Positions 1 through 8,825 of a stretch of DNA of 14,153 bases are shown in pieces. Source of the DNA: CAYURR01 sp964446745 (GTDB lineage: Bacteria; Bacillota; Clostridia; Lachnospirales; WQUN01); assembly GCA_964446745.1 (NCBI GenBank), contig CAYURR010000072.1, positions 1-14,153 of the forward strand, given 5' to 3'. Below the pieces are notes generated by a model. The model made no database searches. It was not told the DNA's origin and saw only the letters and a list, made by a program, of their open reading frames with translations. Each line of letters begins with the position of its first letter. The stretch's first letter is position 1. Both the position numbers and the translations under genes were made by a program.

Positions 1-8
1 TTACTCAT
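1..8 (-). CDS. Possible start of the next gene, cut by window edge
   Basis: On the minus strand an ATG at position 8 follows an AAGGA motif (about 17-21) with 8 bases between them, a normal Shine-Dalgarno arrangement. It lies 38 bases downstream of the stop of the preceding gene in the same orientation. Only two full codons (Met-Ser) fall inside the window, so nothing can be said about the product. The spacing fits the tight packing of the rest of the gene string. It could equally be a chance ATG. Confidence 0.35.
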
Positions 9-46
9 TTGAAAAGTCCTTATATTACAAAATCATGAATATTTTA

Positions 47-1879
47 TTACATTTTACGTGTTAATTTGTAAAGATATACATATGCATCGTTAAAGACTTT
101 TGTCGAAGTGATATCCGCACCTGCATTTTGCATTAAATACACCGGGTAATCAGAGTTTCCGGACTTCAGAAACTCTATGTATGCATCCGACGATCTGTGC
201 AGGTTACCGAGCACAGAAGCCGCTGCAGCCGATGAGGCCGCATAATTGTAATAATAAAACGGCTCACGGTTTAACAACCCGCTCCAGCTATGCTTGTATG
301 ACGCATCGACGGTCATGCCGTCGCCATATAACCCCCTTAGTGCTTCGAGCCAACCGCTGTTGAGCTGCTCGGCGCTGAGCTCAAGCCCCTCGGCTGCGTT
401 CGTATGTATATACGCCTCATATATCGCATATGTTGCAGGTATGTAATATCCATCTATAAACGACTTCGCTGCGCGCTCTGCGTAGAACGATCTCTGCTCG
501 TTATCCGTGGCGTTATCGATCATGTATTCATAGCACAGCATCCGACCGACCGAACCCGCGAGCTCGTTTGTGGCGGTCGTGCCGAAAGACATCGGGAACG
601 CATTGTTCTGAGCGGACAGATAACGATACATCGCTACGGATATCGTATATGCGAAATCCTCCACGCTAGCAAGGTCGTTATTGTAATATATGTTTATATA
701 CGGCAATATGTCCTTCGAAATCAAGTTGATCTCGTTATTTTGCCTATTTGCTGTCAGCTGCACGCGGATGTAGCCCTCGTTTAACAGCTTGTCCAACAAC
801 GCATTATATTCATCACCGAGTGCCTTTGAGCTGTTCATAACGATACGCTTGGCATCCCCATAGCTGATGCTCGGGCTCTTCAGGTTTGTATACTCCAGAT
901 CACTCAAGTACAGTTCGCTGTAGCCCAGTGATTCTTTTTTCTTTTGAACATACTCATCGACCGCACGCAGATCCGAAAACGGCTCGAATAACGACATCGA
1001 ATATGCCTGTACAAACATGCCGTCCTTGTTCATGTTCTGATCCAGCGCTCCGAAGAATCCATCCACATGCGCCTGATAATATGAATCCCTGATCGAACCG
1101 AACAGCAACTCCCTATATATCTCGTCGTTTTTCTCGAGATCACCGTTAAATGCAGCCGCAGCGTTTCGCCTAATTTCCTGTGAATGATGCCTTGTCAGAA
1201 ATTTATCGTAGTTATCCACAGTTATCAACAGGTTATTGTTGATAACTCCCATAGGTTTCATTATGCTGCCCAGCGCATCCCTAACTTGGTCGCGTGTATA
1301 CGCGTCGTTGGGGTAGGGGGCTTCTCTGTCCTCGATCTGATAATTGTTTTGGGTTATATAGTAATTTACAAAATATGCGTAATCCGCGAGGATTGGGTCG
1401 CGCAGCATGGGCTGTCGTATATACTGTGGTATGCTAAACAGCTGCTCGGCAGCCATGTCCGCTATGTCCTGCAGTATCGACTCGATCGAGACGATCTTGT
1501 CCATACGCACACGATCGAGATCTGTGAGCTTGTCCATGTCGTATTTGAGCTTGATATAGGTGTCGAGCTTAAACATCATCGCGCTCGCGTCACAGTAATC
1601 GTCAAAAAATTCCTTTACGACCTGAGCCGTATCCAGTTTTCCCTCATACTCGTAGAGTCCGAACGTGGTTTCCGAGAGCTTCTCGAAATCCTCTTCCCAG
1701 ATACCGTCATTGGCATAGATATTCCTGAGGTTCCAGCCGCTTTCAAATTCGAGCGAAATCGGCGCCAAATCCGCAGCATAAACAGGCTTCGGAGCTGTTG
1801 CTCCCGAACCCGTTATGATCATGGCGGCGGCTGTAATCGCCACCATGCGTCTGAATGCCCTCTTTGTTGAAGTTTTCAC
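47..1879 (-). CDS. Secreted M3/PepF-like protein with degenerate active site
   Basis: A 610-residue protein with the fold signature of oligoendopeptidase F (peptidase family M3) but without its catalytic residues. Residues 1-35 are a Sec signal peptide: basic start, hydrophobic stretch at about 12-29, likely cleavage after Val-Tyr-Ala35. The N-terminal helical region and a C-terminal segment (YIEFLKSGNSDYP, about 567-579, then AGAD) match PepF. The active-site block reads PYINIYYNN (393-401) then FAYTISVAMYRYLS, where PepF has LAHELGHAMHSYLS, so HExxH is Y411-T-I-S-V415. The third zinc-ligand Glu seems kept (E439 in TNELAGS). The His-Phe-Tyr element before FYxYxYA is replaced by Asn-Arg-Glu (537-539). 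I infer a pseudo-enzyme, perhaps a binding or chaperone-like exported protein. The GTG start at 1879 is chosen because GGAGGG lies 6 bases upstream; an earlier in-frame start at 1936 would lie inside ileS and bury the signal peptide. The gene is otherwise intact. Confidence 0.85.
   Translation of the reverse strand: MKTSTKRAFRRMVAITAAAMIITGSGATAPKPVYAADLAPISLEFESGWNLRNIYANDGIWEEDFEKLSETTFGLYEYEGKLDTAQVVKEFFDDYCDASAMMFKLDTYIKLKYDMDKLTDLDRVRMDKIVSIESILQDIADMAAEQLFSIPQYIRQPMLRDPILADYAYFVNYYITQNNYQIEDREAPYPNDAYTRDQVRDALGSIMKPMGVINNNLLITVDNYDKFLTRHHSQEIRRNAAAAFNGDLEKNDEIYRELLFGSIRDSYYQAHVDGFFGALDQNMNKDGMFVQAYSMSLFEPFSDLRAVDEYVQKKKESLGYSELYLSDLEYTNLKSPSISYGDAKRIVMNSSKALGDEYNALLDKLLNEGYIRVQLTANRQNNEINLISKDILPYINIYYNNDLASVEDFAYTISVAMYRYLSAQNNAFPMSFGTTATNELAGSVGRMLCYEYMIDNATDNEQRSFYAERAAKSFIDGYYIPATYAIYEAYIHTNAAEGLELSAEQLNSGWLEALRGLYGDGMTVDASYKHSWSGLLNREPFYYYNYAASSAAAASVLGNLHRSSDAYIEFLKSGNSDYPVYLMQNAGADITSTKVFNDAYVYLYKLTRKM
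1212..1245. promoter_or_regulatory. Cluster of three DnaA-box-like sites within a coding region
   Basis: A perfect DnaA box TTATCCACA (1212-1220) is followed one base later by TTATCAACA (1222-1230) in the same direction. An inverted copy, TGTTGATAA, lies at 1237-1245. The first two are exactly 10 bp apart, one helical turn. The cluster lies inside the pseudo-peptidase gene, where it encodes part of an Asn/Leu/Val-Asp-Asn stretch. The sequence match is direct; DnaA binding is inferred. Confidence 0.45.
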
Positions 1880-1881
1880 GC

Positions 1882-4800
1882 TTATCCCTCCGTCTTTTGC
1901 ACAGATAATGTGACTTGCTCCCCGTTTATAGACCATTCCTTTGTGTATGCGGTATCGCTCAGAGCGCCGTCTGTGACGATCTCTGTCGCCAATACCTCGT
2001 CCTTTATCTCCGTTTCATTACGCTTGATTACATCTGCGACGACATCGTTGCCGTTGCTACCGAGACGGATCTTATCTGTTACCTCAAAGCCCGCCTCCTT
2101 ACGCATCGTCTGCACCTTGCTGATGATCTCACGTACAAAGCCCTCTTCGATCAGTGCCTCATTGAGCTGCGTATCCAATACCGCAACGAGACCCCTGTCC
2201 TCTGCACTCACATACCCCTCAGCTCTGCCGGCCTCCTCGAGCACATCCTCCGCTCCGAGTGTTATGGTCTGAGCGTCGATCTCAAAGCTCACCGTTTCAC
2301 CCGATACGAATATGCCATGCAGTTTGTTACCGTCTGCATTAGCGAGGTATTCACCGATCTGCGGGATCAGCTTGCCATATTTCTTGCCCAATACCTTCAG
2401 CTGAGGCTTGTATTTATATGCCACGAATACATCCGTGTCCGTGACGAATTCAACAGCCTTTACATTGAGCTCGTCGGCTATGATCGCTGTGTAGATATCG
2501 TCAAGCGGCTGTTCGGATTTCACGCATATGCGACTGAGCGGCTGGCGGTTCTTTATGTTAGCCTCATTACGCGCCGCACGACCGAGTACCACGATGCGCT
2601 TTACGAGGTCCATATCGCGCTCGAGGTCCTTGTCCACAAGGCCCTGTTCGGCCACCGGAAAGGATTCAAGATGCACAGACTTCGCGTTTTTAACAAGATT
2701 ACGATAGATGCTCTCGGACATAAACGGTAAAAACGGCGCGGACAGCTTAGAAAGTGTCACGAGCACATGGTACAGCGTCGAATACGCATTCTTCTTATCG
2801 TCGTCCATATCCTTTGCCCAGAAGCGCTCGCGGCATCTGCGTACATACCAGTTCGAGAGCTCGTCCGCGAAGTCGTTTAACGCACGTGCGGCCTCGGTGA
2901 TCTCGTAACGATCGAGGCTCTTGTCCACGAAATCGGTCAGTGTGGTGAGCTTCGAGAGTATCCAGCGATCCATCGGCGAGGTTTGGCCAAAAAGCTTTAC
3001 CTTATCCGGCGTGATACCGAACGCATCCGGATCAAAGCCGTCTATGTTTGCATAGAGCACAAAGAACGCATAGGTATTCCATACCGTGCCCATGTATTTG
3101 CGCTGGGCCTCGTTTACGGCCTCCGGAGAGAAACGGTTCGGCAGCCACGGCGCGGAGTTGCTATAGAAATACCAACGTGTCGCGTCCGCTCCCTGCTTAT
3201 CGAGTACGGTCCATGGGTCGATAACATTGCCCTTATGCTTGCTCATCTTCTGCCCGTCCTTGTCCTGGACATGACCCAGAACGATGACGTTTTTATACGG
3301 CGACTTTTCAAACAGCAGCGTCGATATCGCGATCAACGAATAGAACCATCCGCGCGTCTGATCGACAGCCTCAGAGATAAAATCGGCCGGGAAGTTTTGT
3401 TCGAATATCTCTTTATTCTCAAACGGATAATGCCATTGTGCGAACGGCATTGCACCGGAGTCAAACCAGCAGTCTATAACCTCCGACACACGCTTCATCT
3501 TACCGGAGCATTTCGGGCAGTTCAAGTGCACCCTGTCGATATACGGCTTGTGTAGCTCGATCTCGGGCAGAGCCTCGCCGCTCATGTTACGCAGCTGCTC
3601 GATGCTCCCTACAGCCTCTCTGTGTCCGCAACTACATTCCCAGATCGGCAACGGCGTGCCCCAGTAGCGTTCCCTGCTGATACCCCAGTCGATCAGGTTC
3701 TCCAAGAAATTTCCGAAGCGACCCGTGCGTACATTGTCAGGCATCCAGTTGACGGTGTTGTTGTTCTCGATCAGCTTGTCCTTGAGTGCGGTCACGTTTA
3801 TAAACCATGTGTCGCGCGCATAGTACAACAGCGCCGTGTCGCATCTCCAGCAGAACGGGTAATTATGTTCATAATCGGCTGCGTACAGGAGTTTACCGCC
3901 CTGTTTTAGCGCCTCTATGATCGCCTGATCCGCATCCTTTACGAACATACCGGCCCAAGGCTTTACAGATTCGACAAGTAAGCCCTGTTCATTGACGAGT
4001 TGGATAAACGGCAGATTGTTCGTGCGGCCGATGCGTGCGTCGTCTTCACCAAACGCGGGTGCGATGTGCACGATACCCGTACCATCCGTGAGCGTTACAT
4101 AGTCGTCGCAGACCACGTAGCGACATTTGAGCTCGGTCGTATAGAACGGCTCGGGGAAGAAATCGAACAGATCCTCATATTCGATGCCCGCAAGCTCCGC
4201 TCCCGGGAAGCGATCTGTGATCTCAAAGCCCTTTTTGAGAACGGTCTCGACGAGTGCCTCGGCCATGATGTATGTTTGACCCTGACAGTTTACACGTGCG
4301 TACTGCTCGTTTGCATTCACCGCGAGTGCGACGTTCGACGGCAATGTCCAAGGTGTTGTGGTCCATGCGAGCAGGTACTCGTCTTTATCCTTGACCTTGA
4401 ACTTTGCGTATACGGATGCCTCCTTTACGTCCTTGTAGCCCTGTGCGACTTCATGACTCGAGAGAGCCGTTCCACAACGCGGGCAATACGGTACGATCTT
4501 GTGACCCTTGTATAAAAGTCCTTTATCCCAGATCTGCTTGAGTGCCCACCAGACCGATTCGATATAGTTATTGTCATAGGTGACATACGGGCTTTCCATA
4601 TCGGCCCAGAATCCTACACGATCGCTCATGGCCTCCCAGTCGGTCTTGTATTTCCATACGCTTTCCTTGCACTGCTTGATAAACGGTTCTATGCCGTATT
4701 TCTCGATCTCGGGCTTACCATTGATGCCTAGCGCCTTTTCGACCTCGAGCTCCACGGGCAGACCATGTGTATCCCATCCAGCCTTGCGCAGTACCTTGTA

Positions 4801-5028
4801 TCCCTTCATCGTCTTGTAACGCGGTATCAGATCCTTGACCGCGCGGGTAATCACATGACCGATATGCGGCTTTCCGTTTGCGGTCGGTGGTCCGTCGTAG
4901 AACGTAAAAACCTCCGCACCCTCACGCAGCTTTATACTTTCCTCGAATATCTTGTTTTCCTTCCAGAACTTTAGCACCTCGAGCTCGCGCGAGCCGAAAT
5001 CCATGTCCGTTTTTACCCTGTCAAACAT
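1882..5028 (-). CDS. ileS: Isoleucyl-tRNA synthetase, eukaryote-like class (IleRS2)
   Basis: Charges tRNA-Ile with isoleucine in the cytoplasm. The protein has 1048 residues, longer than the usual ~920-930 of bacterial IleRS1. Motifs in order: the HIGH motif as GPPTANGKPHIGH (46-58); GWDTHGLPVE (84-93); a CPRCG metal site at about 182-186; the CP1 editing domain with TTTPWTLPSN (223-232) and GTGIVHIAPAFGEDD; further Cys pairs; DCWFDSG; and the KMSKS loop as KMSKH (594-598). The C-terminus continues past the anticodon-binding domain into a long extension and lacks the terminal zinc finger of IleRS1. The wording PTANGKPHIGH and the length point to IleRS2, a class often associated with mupirocin tolerance (family knowledge, not shown here). 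The ATG at 5028 is preceded by GGAGG with 7 bases spacing; an upstream in-frame start at 5088 would overlap the VanW gene. Its stop codon lies between the ribosome binding site and the start of the next gene. Confidence 0.96.
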   Translation of the reverse strand: MFDRVKTDMDFGSRELEVLKFWKENKIFEESIKLREGAEVFTFYDGPPTANGKPHIGHVITRAVKDLIPRYKTMKGYKVLRKAGWDTHGLPVELEVEKALGINGKPEIEKYGIEPFIKQCKESVWKYKTDWEAMSDRVGFWADMESPYVTYDNNYIESVWWALKQIWDKGLLYKGHKIVPYCPRCGTALSSHEVAQGYKDVKEASVYAKFKVKDKDEYLLAWTTTPWTLPSNVALAVNANEQYARVNCQGQTYIMAEALVETVLKKGFEITDRFPGAELAGIEYEDLFDFFPEPFYTTELKCRYVVCDDYVTLTDGTGIVHIAPAFGEDDARIGRTNNLPFIQLVNEQGLLVESVKPWAGMFVKDADQAIIEALKQGGKLLYAADYEHNYPFCWRCDTALLYYARDTWFINVTALKDKLIENNNTVNWMPDNVRTGRFGNFLENLIDWGISRERYWGTPLPIWECSCGHREAVGSIEQLRNMSGEALPEIELHKPYIDRVHLNCPKCSGKMKRVSEVIDCWFDSGAMPFAQWHYPFENKEIFEQNFPADFISEAVDQTRGWFYSLIAISTLLFEKSPYKNVIVLGHVQDKDGQKMSKHKGNVIDPWTVLDKQGADATRWYFYSNSAPWLPNRFSPEAVNEAQRKYMGTVWNTYAFFVLYANIDGFDPDAFGITPDKVKLFGQTSPMDRWILSKLTTLTDFVDKSLDRYEITEAARALNDFADELSNWYVRRCRERFWAKDMDDDKKNAYSTLYHVLVTLSKLSAPFLPFMSESIYRNLVKNAKSVHLESFPVAEQGLVDKDLERDMDLVKRIVVLGRAARNEANIKNRQPLSRICVKSEQPLDDIYTAIIADELNVKAVEFVTDTDVFVAYKYKPQLKVLGKKYGKLIPQIGEYLANADGNKLHGIFVSGETVSFEIDAQTITLGAEDVLEEAGRAEGYVSAEDRGLVAVLDTQLNEALIEEGFVREIISKVQTMRKEAGFEVTDKIRLGSNGNDVVADVIKRNETEIKDEVLATEIVTDGALSDTAYTKEWSINGEQVTLSVQKTEG

Positions 5029-5062
5029 GCTCTTTCCTCCCAGTATTTTAACCGTGGTAGTT

Positions 5063-6223
5063 TTATGTCTCCTTGTATAACGACACAACTAAATCCTTAT
5101 TGTCATAATCTATCTTGATATAGAGCCTCTTGTCCGTAATGTTCTTGAACTTGAAGTCCACGTTCGGCCAACTAACGGTCGCGTCCTTACCCTTCGGCAC
5201 ATAGTCCACGGGCGCAGAATGCGGATAACGCATTACGACCTCTTGCTCACCCAGAAGCACCGTGTTATACAGTGTGCTCGAGACCTGACATATACCGCCG
5301 CCGATGCCCTGCGCCTTCTTGCCGCTTACCAGTATCGTCGCAACCTTATATCCCTTCTCGACGGTCGTGTTCCCAACCTTCGACCAATACGAGAAGGTCT
5401 CGCCGGGCTCTATGTATGAACCGTTTATCGCCTCCGAAGCGAGCCGGATATTCGTGTTTCGGTTCGGTATGTTTGTGGTCTTAGTGGTGTATGTACTCAG
5501 TAATTCGTAACCGTCCGGTATGTTTTCGTCCTTGGGCTCGACTGCGGATTTAGCAGCGGCCTCTGCGGCGGCCTTTTGGGCTTTCTCTTCCGCCTCTGCG
5601 ATCATCCTCTGAGCCTGGCCCGGAGCCAATGGCAGGAACGACACAACATCCTCGCCGGTCTGATCGATTATATTTGATTCGATGCTTTCTGAGACTGTGG
5701 AGATTTCCTGTATCGGTATGACCTCCATGTTTGTGAGCCTCAGCGTGCGCGGCTTTAGATCCTTCGTGATGTTTATTAACCTCGGTCTGAACTCTGCTTC
5801 GGACATTAGTAGCCTATAGTTCTGCTTGATCTGTCCGATCAATCGATCAACCGATGCCTCTATCTTTTTTTGGTCAGCCGAGACCGATGAGCTTAGCGAT
5901 CCCGTGTTTTCAGTGCCGTTTTTGAGCCAGATGTCGTACAGCAGGTTCATCGTGTCGACTGTGTAGCCGATGTCCTCTCCGGAGATCTTGTATTCCTTGT
6001 CACCGGACTTGTCCTCGACCACCACCCTGATCGAAAAACCCTCGACCTTTTTGCGTATGTCGGCGGAGAAACGAGTAAACGCCTGCGGGTATGTATAGTC
6101 GGACAGCTTTACCCCGTCCAAATATACACCCTCTCTGAAATAATCGCCCTGCCCGGCCACATACGATACAGGCATAACAATCAACACCGCCATCAGTAAT
6201 ACCACGGTTAGCAGACGCTTCAT
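5063..6223 (-). CDS. VanW/YoaR-family envelope protein
   Basis: A 386-residue exported or membrane-anchored protein. Residues 2-24 form a basic-then-hydrophobic segment (KRLLTVVLLMAVLIVMPVSYV), either a signal peptide or a signal anchor. About 30-205 resembles the peptidoglycan-binding-type region that precedes VanW domains in YoaR-like proteins. An Ala/Glu/Lys-rich helix at about 208-229 looks like a charged linker or short coiled coil. The VanW domain follows (about 240-386), with GETFSYWSKVG, GIGGGICQVSSTLYN (307-321) and RYPHSAPVDYVPKGKDAT. VanW was named from vancomycin-resistance clusters, but its biochemical role is not settled; most chromosomal copies are not resistance genes. ATG at 6223 is preferred to the adjacent GTG at 6226 because GGGGG sits 6 bases before it. 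It lies between gyrA (41-base gap) and ileS (34-base gap) and probably shares their transcript. Confidence 0.88.
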   Translation of the reverse strand: MKRLLTVVLLMAVLIVMPVSYVAGQGDYFREGVYLDGVKLSDYTYPQAFTRFSADIRKKVEGFSIRVVVEDKSGDKEYKISGEDIGYTVDTMNLLYDIWLKNGTENTGSLSSSVSADQKKIEASVDRLIGQIKQNYRLLMSEAEFRPRLINITKDLKPRTLRLTNMEVIPIQEISTVSESIESNIIDQTGEDVVSFLPLAPGQAQRMIAEAEEKAQKAAAEAAAKSAVEPKDENIPDGYELLSTYTTKTTNIPNRNTNIRLASEAINGSYIEPGETFSYWSKVGNTTVEKGYKVATILVSGKKAQGIGGGICQVSSTLYNTVLLGEQEVVMRYPHSAPVDYVPKGKDATVSWPNVDFKFKNITDKRLYIKIDYDNKDLVVSLYKET

Positions 6224-6264
6224 CACTTACCCCCATTTCCGCCGATCATACGGCTGTCACTGTT

Positions 6265-8820
6265 TCATTCCCCGCTGTCTATATCCTCGTCATTAGTATT
6301 CTGTACGCCCTCGCTGTTTAGAGCTTCGTCTTCGACAGCTTCGTCTACGATACCTTCGTATTCTGTGGATTCTTCATCGGTCAAGTAGTCCTCGGCGATC
6401 TTTGTAACGCCCACGACCTGTATGCCGTTATCGGTTTTTATCAAGCGGACGCCCTGTGTTATTCTGCCCTGCGTCGAGATATCCGAAACCTTTATGCGTA
6501 TGATCACACCGTCCGAGTTTATCAGCATGACCTCTTCGCGTTCATTGACCGGGCATACTCCGATTATCTCACCGGTTTTATCCGTGATCTTGTATATCTT
6601 TAATCCCTTACCCCTGCGGCCTTGCAGACGGAACTCCTCGGCATCCGTGCATTTACCGTATCCGTTTGCGGACACAAAGAGCAGTTTATAGTCATTTGAT
6701 ATTATGCCGGCACCTACGACTTTGTCACCGTCACCGAGCAAAATGGACTTGACGCCTGTGGCGGCCCTACCCATAGCCCTGAGTGCGTGCTCACCGAAGC
6801 GTATACCCATACCTCTGTTTGTGGCGATAAAGATATCCTGATCGGCCTTCACGCGCAGCACCGCTATGAGTTCATCGTCCTCCTTGATGTTCAATGCATT
6901 GAGCCCGGCCTTATTGATCCTGCCGAAATGTTTCAACGCGATCTTCTTGACGATACCCATCTTCGTTACCATCACGAGGGATTCGTTTTCGATTACAGAT
7001 TCCTCAAAGCTCTCGACCGGTATAACGGCCGCTATCTTCTCTCCGCCGTTCAGGTTCAACAGGTTCACGATCGCGAGACCCTTTGCATTTCGTCCGGCCT
7101 CCGGTACTACATATGCCTTGATCTGGTACGCGCGTCCATGGTTTGTAAAGAACAGTATATGGTCATGCGTGCTTGCGACAAACATGTTCTTGATGATATC
7201 CGAATCACGCATCTGCATACCGATTACGCCCTTACCGCCCCTGTTCTGGGACTTGTAGGCCGACAGCGGTATACGCTTGATATAATCCAGATGCGTCATC
7301 GTGATTACAGAGGTCTCCTCGTTTATGAGGTCCTCTATATCTATCTCACCCGTGTCAAACATGATCTGCGTACGCCTCTCATCGGCGTATTTCTGCCTGA
7401 TCACTAATAGCTCATCCTTGATGACACCGATCAGCTTCTTTTCATCTTGCAAAATAGCAGTTAGCTCCTTAATGAGCTGCTGCAGCTCCGTAAATTCCTT
7501 TTCGATGCGGTCGCGTTCAAGGCCTGTAAGGTTACGCAGACGCATGTCTACGATGGCCTCCGCCTGCTCATCGCTGAGCCCAAAGCGCTCGCTTAATCTC
7601 GTACGCGCGGTACGGCTATCCTGTGAACCCCTGATGATCGCTATAACCTCATCGATATGATCCAACGCGATCAAATATCCCTGCAAGATATGTGCGCGCT
7701 TCTCTGCCCTGTTTAAATCAAATATCGTTCTGCGTCTAACCACTTCTCGCTGATGCACAAGATAGTGTTCAAGCAGCTCTTTTATGTTTAATATCTTCGG
7801 TTCATTGTCGCAGAGTGCGAGCATGATCACACCGAAGCTCTCCTGTAAGGAGGAATTCTTGTACAGCAGGTTCAGTATGACATTCGAGTTTGCGTCTTTC
7901 TTGAGCTCGATAACGATGCGCACACCAGTACGGTTAGACTCGTCTCGTATATCCGTTATGCCCTCTACGCGCTTTTCCTTTACGAGTTCGGCCATGCGTT
8001 CGACGAGTTTTGCCTTATTTACCTGGTATGGCAATTCCGTGACAACAATCATCTCACGGTCATGACCCATCGGCTCGATCTGAGCCTGCGCGCGTACGAG
8101 TATCTTGCCGCGTCCGGTCCTGTATGCCTGCTTGATCCCGTTTGTGCCCAGTATCGATCCACCGGTCGGAAAATCAGGCCCCTTGATGATCGATATAATG
8201 TCGTTTATATCGGTGTCATTATCTTCGATGGTGTTGTCTATCATGAGCACGAGTGCGTCTATACACTCGCCCAGATTATGCGGGGGGATGTTTGTAGCCA
8301 TACCGACCGCGATACCCGATGAACCGTTTACAAGCAAGTTCGGAAAGCGCGACGGTAAAACGACGGGCTCCTTGAATTCGCCGTCGTAGTTCGGTATGAA
8401 GTCGACGGTCTCTTTTTCTATGTCCGCGAGCATTTCCATCGATATGCGGCTCAGACGTGCCTCGGTATACCTCTGCGCGGCCGCCGCATCCCCGTCCATT
8501 GAACCGAAGTTACCGTGGCCATCCACGAGCATATATCGCATTGAAAAGTCCTGTGCCATCCTGACCATCGCGTCATAGATAGACGACTCACCATGCGGAT
8601 GATATTTACCCATCGTGTCGCCCACGATACGCGCTGATTTCTTGTACGCCTTTGTGGGGTCGAGGTTCAACTCGTTCATCGAATACAAGATACGCCGATG
8701 AACAGGCTTAAGCCCGTCCCTTACATCCGGCAGGGCCCGGGCTACGATAACGCTCATCGCGTAGTCTATATATGAATCACGCATCTCATTCTCGATGCTG
8801 ATATCTAAAATCTTATCCAA
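6265..8820 (-). CDS. gyrA: DNA gyrase subunit A
   Basis: The breakage-reunion subunit of gyrase, which introduces negative supercoils as A2B2 with GyrB. 851 residues, normal for GyrA. The catalytic tyrosine is Y118 in AQRYTEARL. The quinolone-determining region reads HPHGESSIYDAM (74-85): S79 and D83 correspond to E. coli Ser83 and Asp87, so both are in the drug-sensitive state. A GyrA-box, QNRGGKG (about 525-531), identifies it as GyrA rather than ParC. The C-terminal beta-pinwheel follows (repeated GxGxxI-like blades), then an acidic tail rich in Asp and Glu. The start is TTG at 8820, giving DKILDISIENEM, with AAAGGA 8 bases upstream. It follows gyrB after 41 bases, in a spacer that carries a duplicated ribosome binding site. 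Confidence 0.98.
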   Translation of the reverse strand: MDKILDISIENEMRDSYIDYAMSVIVARALPDVRDGLKPVHRRILYSMNELNLDPTKAYKKSARIVGDTMGKYHPHGESSIYDAMVRMAQDFSMRYMLVDGHGNFGSMDGDAAAAQRYTEARLSRISMEMLADIEKETVDFIPNYDGEFKEPVVLPSRFPNLLVNGSSGIAVGMATNIPPHNLGECIDALVLMIDNTIEDNDTDINDIISIIKGPDFPTGGSILGTNGIKQAYRTGRGKILVRAQAQIEPMGHDREMIVVTELPYQVNKAKLVERMAELVKEKRVEGITDIRDESNRTGVRIVIELKKDANSNVILNLLYKNSSLQESFGVIMLALCDNEPKILNIKELLEHYLVHQREVVRRRTIFDLNRAEKRAHILQGYLIALDHIDEVIAIIRGSQDSRTARTRLSERFGLSDEQAEAIVDMRLRNLTGLERDRIEKEFTELQQLIKELTAILQDEKKLIGVIKDELLVIRQKYADERRTQIMFDTGEIDIEDLINEETSVITMTHLDYIKRIPLSAYKSQNRGGKGVIGMQMRDSDIIKNMFVASTHDHILFFTNHGRAYQIKAYVVPEAGRNAKGLAIVNLLNLNGGEKIAAVIPVESFEESVIENESLVMVTKMGIVKKIALKHFGRINKAGLNALNIKEDDELIAVLRVKADQDIFIATNRGMGIRFGEHALRAMGRAATGVKSILLGDGDKVVGAGIISNDYKLLFVSANGYGKCTDAEEFRLQGRRGKGLKIYKITDKTGEIIGVCPVNEREEVMLINSDGVIIRIKVSDISTQGRITQGVRLIKTDNGIQVVGVTKIAEDYLTDEESTEYEGIVDEAVEDEALNSEGVQNTNDEDIDSGE

Positions 8821-8825
8821 AGTAT

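Noticed and set aside
1880..1936. Extended start of the M3-like gene at 1936
   Set aside because: It would overlap ileS by 55 bases, add 19 residues before the signal peptide, and lacks the GGAGGG spacing found for the GTG at 1879.
5029..5088. Extended start of ileS at 5088
   Set aside because: The added residues are unlike any IleRS N-terminus and overlap the VanW gene, while GGAGG sits 7 bases before the ATG at 5028.
6238..6255. Small inverted repeat GCCG/CGGC in the gyrA-VanW gap
   Set aside because: Four base pairs without a T-run; not significant.
1184..7407. Several long plus-strand open frames (for example 1184-1870, 1915-2730, 6787-7407)
   Set aside because: They lie wholly antisense to well-supported genes and show no domain features; they are shadows of the codon pattern of the real genes.
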